DNA of 64,000 nt from Deltaproteobacteria bacterium. Lineage in GTDB: Bacteria; Desulfobacterota; Desulfomonilia; UBA1062. The notes beneath the pieces were generated by a model. It worked only from the letters and a program-made list of their open reading frames with translations, was not told where the DNA came from and ran no database searches. The position numbers and the translations under genes were made by a program. This document shows, one piece after another, positions 58,030 through 64,000 of this stretch. The DNA lies in contig JAGOOG010000001.1 of NCBI GenBank assembly GCA_017992605.1, forward strand, positions 236,496-300,495. The letters are read 5' to 3'. Numbering within the stretch: position 1 is the first letter of the stretch; each line of letters starts with the position of its first letter.

Positions 58030-59838
58030 TTACTCCGGAGGATACATGGCCTCGATGATCGGCCCGTACTTCTGATTGATGACCTTGCGCTTCACCTTCA
58101 TGGTGGGGGTCATTTCGCCGGTGTCCTGGGACCACTCGGTCTCCAGGAGGGTGAACTTCCTGATCTGTTCCACCCGGGCGTAATCCTTCATGTGATCTTC
58201 GAGCTCCTTTTCATAGAGCTTCTGGACCTCGGGCTTGCTGATCAGGTCCTTGCGGCCCGTGAAGGCGATGTTGTTCTCCTTGGCCCAGGCTTCCAGCGTT
58301 GCATAGGATGGAACGATGAGGGCCGAGAGGTACTTGCGGTTGTCGCCGATGATGGCCACCTGCTCGATGAACTTCGACGTAACCAGCGTGTTCTCGATGT
58401 TCTGCGGGGAGATGTTCTTGCCGCCGGAGGTCACGATGAGGTCCTTGATGCGGCCGGTGATCTTGAGGTACCCGTCCTTGTCGATCTCGCCGATGTCCCC
58501 GGTGCGGAAGAACCCGTCCTCGGTGAAGGCCTCCTTGGTGGCCGCCTCGTTCTTGTAGTAGCCCTTCATGACCTGGGGACCCTTGATGAGCACCTCGCCG
58601 TCCTCGCTGATCTTCACGATGGTGTCCTTCACAGCGGGACCCACCGTGCCGGGCTTGATGAGCTTGGGCTTGTTCGCGTTGGTGATGGGCGTGGTCTCGG
58701 TGAGGCCGAAGCCTTCCAGGACCTTGATGCCCATGCCCAGGAAGAATTCCGCATCGGACACCGAAAGCGGGCCGCCGCCGGAAATGGCCGCCACCAGCCT
58801 GTCAAGGCCGAGGGCTGCCCGAAGCTTGGAGAAAATAATCTTGTTGGCCAGGTTGAACTTGAAGGCGAAGAAGCCCGTCTTCGGCCTGTCGTTACAGATG
58901 TACGGCAGATTCTGAGCGGCGATGCCCATGGCCCAGTTGAACAGGGCCTTCTTGACGGGGGGGGCGGTGGCCACCTTGGAGGTGATGCCCGAGTGCACCT
59001 TCTCGTAGATGCGCGGCACGCTCACCAGGAAGGTGGGCCGGATCTCGTTCAGGTTCTCCAGGAGCTTTTCGGTGCTCTCGGCGAAGGCCACCTTCTTGCC
59101 CAGGAAGATGGGCGCGTAGTATCCCACGGTCCTCTCCAGGGAGTGGGCCAGGGGAAGGAACGAGAGGAACGTATGGTCGCCCGAAAGGAAGTCCGGGTCC
59201 ACGGCATTGGCCTGGTTCACGTTGGACACGAAGTTCTTGTGGGTGAGCATGACGCCCTTGGGGTTGCCCGTGGTGCCCGAAGTGTAGATGATCGTGGCCA
59301 CGTCCTCGATGTTGATGGGGATGATCCTCTTGTCGAAGTCGTCCTTGTTCTTGTAGGCCTTGCCTTCCTTGTATGCATCCTTGAGTGCAACGACGCCGGC
59401 GGGAAGCTTGTCCATGACGTCGAAGAGGATGACGTCCCCGAGGTTCGGCAGCTTGGGCTTGACCTCGAGTATCTTGCTCATGTGCTCCTTGGTGCCGACA
59501 AAGCACATCTTGGCGTCCGAGTTCTCGATGATGTACCGGGACTCCTCGGCCGAGTTGGTGGCATAGATGGGGACGTTCACGGCACCCACGGAGATGATCG
59601 CCAGATCGGCCACCCACCACTCGTAGCGGTTAGGCGAGAACAGGCAGACCTTGTCCCCTGGCTGAATACCCCTGGCGATGAGGAACAGGCCCAGGTCGCG
59701 AACCATTTCGTTCATTTTGTTCCAGGAGATCTCTTCCCACTTTCCCTGGTTCTTCCAGATGACCAGGGTCTTGTCGCCGTATTCCTCGACCCGGTTCTGG
59801 AATATTGCACCCATTGAAGTTTCCTTGTACTTTGCCAT
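58030..59838 (-). CDS. Long-chain acyl-CoA synthetase (AMP-forming), copy A
   Basis: Adenylate-forming CoA ligase of 602 residues. The A3 motif is IIYTSGTTGNPKGVMLTHKNF; later motifs include GYGLTET-like GFGLTETTPITNANK, YFRTGD-type FFRTGDIGEIDKDGYLKITGRIKD, and GGKNISPQNIEN. The C-terminal Lys region reads MKVKRKVINQKY. It most resembles bacterial FadD15-type long-chain acyl-CoA synthetases. ATG 59838 follows GAGGAGGG; a consensus promoter lies upstream. A second gene at 60056-61876 is a close paralogue. It releases PPi, a possible supply for the pyrophosphatase. Confidence 0.9.
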   Translation of the reverse strand: MAKYKETSMGAIFQNRVEEYGDKTLVIWKNQGKWEEISWNKMNEMVRDLGLFLIARGIQPGDKVCLFSPNRYEWWVADLAIISVGAVNVPIYATNSAEESRYIIENSDAKMCFVGTKEHMSKILEVKPKLPNLGDVILFDVMDKLPAGVVALKDAYKEGKAYKNKDDFDKRIIPINIEDVATIIYTSGTTGNPKGVMLTHKNFVSNVNQANAVDPDFLSGDHTFLSFLPLAHSLERTVGYYAPIFLGKKVAFAESTEKLLENLNEIRPTFLVSVPRIYEKVHSGITSKVATAPPVKKALFNWAMGIAAQNLPYICNDRPKTGFFAFKFNLANKIIFSKLRAALGLDRLVAAISGGGPLSVSDAEFFLGMGIKVLEGFGLTETTPITNANKPKLIKPGTVGPAVKDTIVKISEDGEVLIKGPQVMKGYYKNEAATKEAFTEDGFFRTGDIGEIDKDGYLKITGRIKDLIVTSGGKNISPQNIENTLVTSKFIEQVAIIGDNRKYLSALIVPSYATLEAWAKENNIAFTGRKDLISKPEVQKLYEKELEDHMKDYARVEQIRKFTLLETEWSQDTGEMTPTMKVKRKVINQKYGPIIEAMYPPE

Positions 59839-59891
59839 TGACAACCCTCCTCAAAAGATTGGTGAATCAGTTCGGTCTTCGATATTGATTA

Positions 59892-59920
59892 ATTATAATA
59901 GGTTCCATAAATATTATCAA
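59892..59920 (-). promoter_or_regulatory. Sigma70 promoter of acyl-CoA synthetase copy A
   Basis: On the minus strand: TTGATA, 17-base spacer, TATAAT. Predicted start near 59885, 47 bases before the ATG. Shows that copy A has its own promoter rather than depending on copy B. Confidence 0.85.
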
Positions 59921-60016
59921 TAGAAACCGTGAGTGCCTCAAGGTATTTTATAAGGCAATAGAACAGTGCACAATAATACGTGATAACAACATAGTCCATG
60001 TTCTCATGGCATGGGC

Positions 60017-60044
60017 AGGGGTGACGGACATCGCCGCCACCCCT
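60017..60044 (-). terminator. Weak hairpin after acyl-CoA synthetase copy B
   Basis: A 7-base-pair stem AGGGGTG/CACCCCT with a 14-base loop, 12 bases past the stop of copy B; no T-run on the minus strand. Confidence 0.3.
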
Positions 60045-60055
60045 TCACGGTCGTG

Positions 60056-61876
60056 TCAGTCTTCAGTCGGGTACATGCCTTCGATGACGGGGTTGTACTT
60101 CTGGTTGATGACCCTGCGCTTGAGCTTGAGCGTCGGGGTGAGCTCGTCGGTCTCCTGGGACCATTCCTTGTCGAGGACGGCGAACTTGCGGATCTGTTCG
60201 ACGCGGGCATAGTCCTTCATGTGCTCCTCGATTTCCCTGGTGTAGAGATCCTTGACCTTCGGGTCATCGACGAGCTCCCTGCGGTTGGTGAACTGAACAC
60301 CGCTGTTCTTCGCCCACGCCTCGAGTTCAGCGAAGGCCGGGACGATGAGTGCGGAGAGGTACTTCCGGTTGTCTCCGATGACGGCGACCTGCTCCACGTA
60401 CTTCGACGCCTTCAGGCTGTTCTCGATGTTCTGGGGCGAGATATTCTTGCCGCCCGAGGTGACGATGAGGTCCTTGATGCGTCCCGTTATCTTGAGATAC
60501 CCGTCCTTGTCGATCTCGCCGATGTCCCCGGTGCGGAAGAACCCGTCCTCGGTGAAGGCCTCCTTGGTGGCCTCGGGATTCTTGTAGTAGCCCATCATGA
60601 CCTGGGGCCCCTTGATGAGGACTTCCCCGCCTTCGCCTATCTTGACCGTGGTGTCCTTCACTGCAATGCCCACCGTGCCGGGCTTGATCTTCTGGCGCTT
60701 GTTGGTGTTGGTCACCGGGGTCGTCTCGGTGAGGCCGAACCCCTCGATGACCTTGATGCCCATGCCCAGGAAGAACTCGGCATCGGACACGGACAGGGGC
60801 CCCCCGCCCGAGAAGGCGAACTCCATCTTGTCCATGCCCAGCGCTGCCCTGAGCTTGCTGAAGATGATCTTGTCGGCCAGGTTGTACTTGAATGCGAAGA
60901 AGCCCGTCTTCGGCCTGTCGTTGCAGATGTACGGCAGATTCTGAGCGGCGATCCCCATGGCCCAGTTGAACAGGGCCTTCTTGACAGGTGGCGCACCTGA
61001 AACCTTGGCGAGGATGCCGGCGTGGATCTTCTCGTAGAGACGGGGCACGCTCACCACGCACACCGGCCTCACCTCCTGGAAGTTGTCCAGGATCTTGGCG
61101 AAGTCCTCGGCGAAGTAAACCTTCATGCCGAACGACATGGGGGTGTAGTAGCCGCAGGTGCGCTCGAAGGAGTGCGCCAGGGGCAGGAAGGACAGGAACG
61201 TGAGTTCGTCGGCCCGCTTGAAGAGTTCGGGGTCCACGTTGTAGATCTGCTGGACGTTGGCGAAGAAGTTGTTGTGCGAAAGCATGACGCCCTTGGGCGG
61301 CCCCGTGGTCCCCGAGGTGTATATCAGGGTCGCCAGGTCCTGGGCCTTGATGTTGTTGATGCGGTCGTCGAACTCCTTGGCATCGGCCTTCGATGCCCCT
61401 TCCTTCAGGGCGTCCGTGAACCGGACGACCCCGTCGACTGACTTGTCCAGTTCATCAAAGATGATGATCTCCTTGAGGTTCGGCAGCTTGGGCCTGACCT
61501 CCACGATCTTGGCCATGTGCTCCCCGGTGGCCACGAAACACATCTTCGAGTCGGAGTTCTCGATGACGTAGCGCGACTCCTCGGCCGAGTTGGTCGCGTA
61601 GATCGGCACGTTCACAGCACCCACGGAGAGGATGGCGAGGTCGGCAACCCACCATTCCCACCGGTTCGGGGAGAAGAGCGCCACCTTGTCCCCTGCCTTG
61701 ACGCCTCTCGCCATGAGGAAGTACCCGAGATTGCGGACCATCTCGCCCATCCTGTTCCACGAGATGTCCTCGTACGCACCGGACTTGTTCTTGTAGGCGC
61801 AGATCGCCCGCTCGCCGAACTGGTCGACCCGGTTATGGAAAACGGCCGGAATGGATTTTTCCTCGAACTTCCCCAT
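60056..61876 (-). CDS. Long-chain acyl-CoA synthetase (AMP-forming), copy B
   Basis: Paralogue of copy A, 606 residues, with the same motif order: LIYTSGTTGPPKGVMLSHNNF, GFGLTETTPVTNTNK, FFRTGDIGEIDKDGYLKITGRIKD and GGKNISPQNIEN. Long stretches of the central part are identical or nearly so between the two copies, while the N-terminal 120 residues and the C-terminal lid differ more, which may reflect different acyl specificities. ATG 61876 follows AGAAGGAGG; longer in-frame starts extend into the promoter. It has its own promoter and diverges from gatC. Confidence 0.9.
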   Translation of the reverse strand: MGKFEEKSIPAVFHNRVDQFGERAICAYKNKSGAYEDISWNRMGEMVRNLGYFLMARGVKAGDKVALFSPNRWEWWVADLAILSVGAVNVPIYATNSAEESRYVIENSDSKMCFVATGEHMAKIVEVRPKLPNLKEIIIFDELDKSVDGVVRFTDALKEGASKADAKEFDDRINNIKAQDLATLIYTSGTTGPPKGVMLSHNNFFANVQQIYNVDPELFKRADELTFLSFLPLAHSFERTCGYYTPMSFGMKVYFAEDFAKILDNFQEVRPVCVVSVPRLYEKIHAGILAKVSGAPPVKKALFNWAMGIAAQNLPYICNDRPKTGFFAFKYNLADKIIFSKLRAALGMDKMEFAFSGGGPLSVSDAEFFLGMGIKVIEGFGLTETTPVTNTNKRQKIKPGTVGIAVKDTTVKIGEGGEVLIKGPQVMMGYYKNPEATKEAFTEDGFFRTGDIGEIDKDGYLKITGRIKDLIVTSGGKNISPQNIENSLKASKYVEQVAVIGDNRKYLSALIVPAFAELEAWAKNSGVQFTNRRELVDDPKVKDLYTREIEEHMKDYARVEQIRKFAVLDKEWSQETDELTPTLKLKRRVINQKYNPVIEGMYPTED

Positions 61877-61930
61877 GAACACCTCCTTCTCGAGATGATA
61901 AAAATATATCGTATAACAAGCAACTGGCTC

Positions 61931-61959
61931 ACTATACGAATCATATTGGAAATGATCAA
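61931..61959 (-). promoter_or_regulatory. Sigma70 promoter of acyl-CoA synthetase copy B
   Basis: On the minus strand: TTGATC, 17-base spacer, TATAGT. Predicted start near 61924, about 48 bases before the ATG, much like the layout at copy A. Confidence 0.75.
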
Positions 61960-62054
61960 TCTCTTTTTCGACCTGTCTTCTTGAAAACCCCATTCTTGAG
62001 GATATCTTGTTTTTATTATATGGATAATGCCATTCTTGCCATCGGGGGAAGGCA

Positions 62055-62348
62055 TTGAAACTTTCTCAAGACGATGTCCTTCACGTGGCTCGACTCGCAC
62101 GGCTGAGGGTGAACAAGGACGAGGTCGCCAGGTTCTGCAGGGATCTGAGTTCCGTCCTCGCGTACATGGACATGCTCAGGGAGGTGGACACCGGCGACGT
62201 GGAGGCAACCGTACACGTGCAGGCACTGGTTAACGTGTACAGGGAAGACGCCCCGGGCCCGTCCCTGGATGTCGGGGAAGCCCTCCGTAACGCACCCCGT
62301 GTCCACGGCAATGCCTTCGAGGTACCCCTGGTGATGGACGAGGACTGA
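62055..62348 (+). CDS. gatC: Asp-tRNA(Asn)/Glu-tRNA(Gln) amidotransferase subunit C
   Basis: Small subunit of 97 residues that stabilises GatA in the GatCAB complex, which makes Gln-tRNA(Gln) or Asn-tRNA(Asn) from the mischarged forms. The opening VLHVARLARLRVNKDEVARFCRDLSSVLAYMD-type pattern (VARLARLRVNKDEV) and the ending RNAPRVHGNAFEVPLV are typical. The start is TTG at 62055, after GGGGGAAGG; the nearby ATG at 62027 is out of frame. Followed at five bases by gatA. Confidence 0.9.
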   Translation: MKLSQDDVLHVARLARLRVNKDEVARFCRDLSSVLAYMDMLREVDTGDVEATVHVQALVNVYREDAPGPSLDVGEALRNAPRVHGNAFEVPLVMDED

Positions 62349-62353
62349 GATAC

Positions 62354-63775
62354 ATGCTGGACACGGCCCGGAAATTCCGCAAGGAAGACATCTCGCCCCT
62401 TTCCCATGTGGAGGCACTCCTCGACCGGATACGGCAGAGCGACCTGAATGCCTATGTCACGCTGAACGGGGACAATGCGCTCGTTGATGCGAAGGCTGCC
62501 GCGCAGAGCATTGACCGGGGTGACGAAGACCTTCTTGCGGGCCTCGCCATCGCGGTCAAGGACAATATCTCGACCAGGAACCTGCGCACGACGTGCTCGT
62601 CCAACATGCTGAGATTCTTCGTCCCCCCCTATGACGCCCATGTCATCGGGCTGCTCCGGGAGCGTGGTGCCGTCATCCTCGGCAAGACCAACATGGATGA
62701 GTTCGCCATGGGATCCACCACGACCACGAGCGCCTTCGGACCGACGAAGAATCCGTGGGACGTGACGAAAACACCCGGCGGTTCCAGCGGCGGTTCCGCC
62801 GCCGCGGTGGCCGCAGGTCTGTGCGACGGTGCGCTGGGCTCCGACACCGGGGGTTCTGTCAGGCAGCCTGCAAGCTTCTGCGGCATCACCGGCCTGAAGC
62901 CCACCTATGGATCCGTGTCGCGCTACGGCCTGGTGGCCTTTGCCTCGTCGCTCGACCAGATCGGACCCATGGGAAGGAGCGCCCGCGACGTGGCGGTCCT
63001 CTTCGACGCCATACGGGGGCACGACCCGAGGGATTCAACGAGCATACCGAAACGGTACGGGAGGATCTCCCTGGACGGGTTGGACTTGCGAGGTGTGAGG
63101 ATCGGCGTACCCGATCCGTTCTTCTCGGAGGGGCTCTCGCGCGACGTCGAACGCTCGGTCCGCTTCGCCATCGCGCTCTTTGCCGAGCTCGGCGCCGAGA
63201 CGGTTGCCATCGACCTGCCCCATATCCGCTACGGCGTGGCTGTCTATTACATCGTCGCCACCGCGGAGGCCAGCTCGAACCTCGCCCGGTATGACGGCGT
63301 GAGGTACGGCCTGCGGGACACCGAAAACGCGGACCTCTTCGAGATGTACTGTGAGACGAGGGCGCAGGGCTTCGGGGAGGAGGTCAAACGCCGGATCATG
63401 CTGGGAACCTATGCGCTCTCTGCGGGTTACTACGATGCCTACTACCGCAAGGCATCGCAGGTGCGGACATTGATAGCCGAGGACTTCCGCAGGGCCTTCA
63501 AGCAATGCGACATGATCGCCGGGCCCACGGTGCCGGTGACCGCCTTCGGCCTGGACGAGATGGTGGACGACCCCCTGGGCGTCTACCTGCTCGACACCTA
63601 CACCATCCCCGCGAGCCTGGCAGGCATACCCGCGCTGAGCATCCCCTGCGGGTTCGGCGACTCAGGCCTGCCCGTGGGGCTCCAACTCATGGCGCCGGCC
63701 TTCATGGACGAGCTGATCCTGGGGGCCGCCATGACCTTCCAGGACCGCACCAGGTTTCACGAGGTCAGGCCGTGA
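62354..63775 (+). CDS. gatA: Asp-tRNA(Asn)/Glu-tRNA(Gln) amidotransferase subunit A
   Basis: Amidase-signature glutaminase of 473 residues that supplies ammonia to GatB. The Ser-cisSer-Lys triad elements are present: Lys in [10 protein letters not shown], the cis-Ser in [16 protein letters not shown], and the nucleophile Ser in [15 protein letters not shown]. The C-terminal part [16 protein letters not shown] is standard for GatA. The stop overlaps the gatB start (GTGA), a sign of translational coupling. It is another glutamine-amide user in this window. Confidence 0.95.
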   Translation: MLDTARKFRKEDISPLSHVEALLDRIRQSDLNAYVTLNGDNALVDAKAAAQSIDRGDEDLLAGLAIAVKDNISTRNLRTTCSSNMLRFFVPPYDAHVIGLLRERGAVILGKTNMDEFAMGSTTTTSAFGPTKNPWDVTKTPGGSSGGSAAAVAAGLCDGALGSDTGGSVRQPASFCGITGLKPTYGSVSRYGLVAFASSLDQIGPMGRSARDVAVLFDAIRGHDPRDSTSIPKRYGRISLDGLDLRGVRIGVPDPFFSEGLSRDVERSVRFAIALFAELGAETVAIDLPHIRYGVAVYYIVATAEASSNLARYDGVRYGLRDTENADLFEMYCETRAQGFGEEVKRRIMLGTYALSAGYYDAYYRKASQVRTLIAEDFRRAFKQCDMIAGPTVPVTAFGLDEMVDDPLGVYLLDTYTIPASLAGIPALSIPCGFGDSGLPVGLQLMAPAFMDELILGAAMTFQDRTRFHEVRP

Positions 63776-64000
63776 GCGGCTACGAAGCGGTCATCGGCCT
63801 GGAGGTTCACGCCCAGCTCCTGACTGGCTCGAAGATCTTCTGCGGGTGCACCACCGCCTTCGGCCTCTCACCTAACACGAACACCTGCCCGGTCTGCCTG
63901 GGCCTGCCCGGCACGCTCCCTGTCCTGAACAGGGAGGCGGTCGAATTCGGGATACGGCTCGGGCTGGCCCTGAACTGCACCATTGAGAGCCGGAACGTCT
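63772..64000 (+). CDS. gatB: Asp-tRNA(Asn)/Glu-tRNA(Gln) amidotransferase subunit B (cut by window edge)
   Basis: N-terminal 76 residues only. GTG at 63772 overlaps the gatA stop. The sequence [20 protein letters not shown] followed by two zinc-binding CxC/CxxC pairs (FCGCTT and [10 protein letters not shown]) is diagnostic for GatB, the kinase/transamidase subunit. The rest lies beyond the window. Confidence 0.95.
   Translation, partial: MSGYEAVIGLEVHAQLLTGSKIFCGCTTAFGLSPNTNTCPVCLGLPGTLPVLNREAVEFGIRLGLALNCTIESRNV

Noticed and set aside
57541..59817. Long plus-strand open frame spanning the end of the activator gene and the opposite strand of acyl-CoA synthetase copy A
   Set aside because: It crosses a strong bidirectional terminator and is antisense to a clear CoA ligase.

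Overview
The window looks like chromosomal DNA of a strictly anaerobic, GC-rich bacterium of the deltaproteobacterial (Desulfobacterota) type, probably a syntrophic or sulfate-reducing-like degrader of aromatic or fatty acids. The basis is gene content: a ferredoxin-rich split glutamate synthase, a 2-hydroxyacyl-CoA dehydratase-like set with its ATP-dependent activator, several acyl-CoA synthetases and CoA-transferases, a membrane pyrophosphatase, and sigma54 regulation of nitrogen genes. The taxonomic call is inference. I saw no phage, IS element, CRISPR array, tRNA or rRNA.

Layout. (1) 1-2.9 kb: amtB (cut by the window edge, minus strand) diverges from a GAF/AAA+/Fis NifA-like sigma54 activator, with a consensus -24/-12 promoter between them. 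(2) 3.1-10.1 kb: acsA converges on a CoA-ligase/GNAT (Pat-like) protein with a permuted domain order. A PAS-containing NarX-type kinase and NarL-type regulator lie upstream of it. (3) 10.5-30.8 kb: a long plus-strand run devoted to glutamine and its amide nitrogen: three-polypeptide glutamate synthase, glnA, carA, a giant 1261-aa GlmS-like protein, a GlmU-like beta-helix protein, glmM, a nagB-type deaminase, carB and pyrG. (4) 31.3-35.2 kb: a secreted 1312-aa protein with one intact and one degenerate transglutaminase-like domain. (5) 35.2-39.2 kb, minus: thiBPQ thiamine transporter under a TPP riboswitch. (6) 39.5-45.0 kb: a five-gene peptide-type ABC transporter. (7) 45.1-49.2 kb: a stand-alone GuaA-like ATP pyrophosphatase, a DnaG-like CHC2/TOPRIM protein and an ABC-F ATPase. 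(8) 49.2-53.6 kb, minus: a CoA-transferase/GNAT fusion and a divergent H+-pyrophosphatase. (9) 54.0-57.9 kb: a tight four-gene 2-hydroxyacyl-CoA dehydratase-like operon. (10) 58.0-61.9 kb, minus: two tandem paralogous long-chain acyl-CoA synthetases. (11) 62.0 kb to the end: gatC-gatA-gatB (gatB cut by the window edge).

How it fits together. Ammonium enters through AmtB, is fixed by GS/GOGAT, and glutamine then supplies carbamoyl phosphate, amino sugar, CTP and Gln-tRNA synthesis, all encoded here. A palindrome, ACAATATTGT, occurs upstream of both amtB and the glutamate synthase operon, each time at enhancer distance from a sigma54-type promoter. It is a candidate site for the NifA-like protein encoded next to it. 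Acetate and acyl-CoA metabolism forms a second theme: AcsA keeps the C-terminal lysine that Pat enzymes acetylate, and two different CoA enzymes carry GNAT domains. PPi released by the AMP-forming ligases could be used by the H+-pyrophosphatase.

The most unusual items are the giant GlmS-like protein (internal nucleophile cysteine, interrupted amidotransferase domain, unknown C-terminal domain), the shared palindrome, the divergent pyrophosphatase and the DnaG-like protein with an altered TOPRIM motif. All function calls come from reading sequence motifs; no database search was possible.
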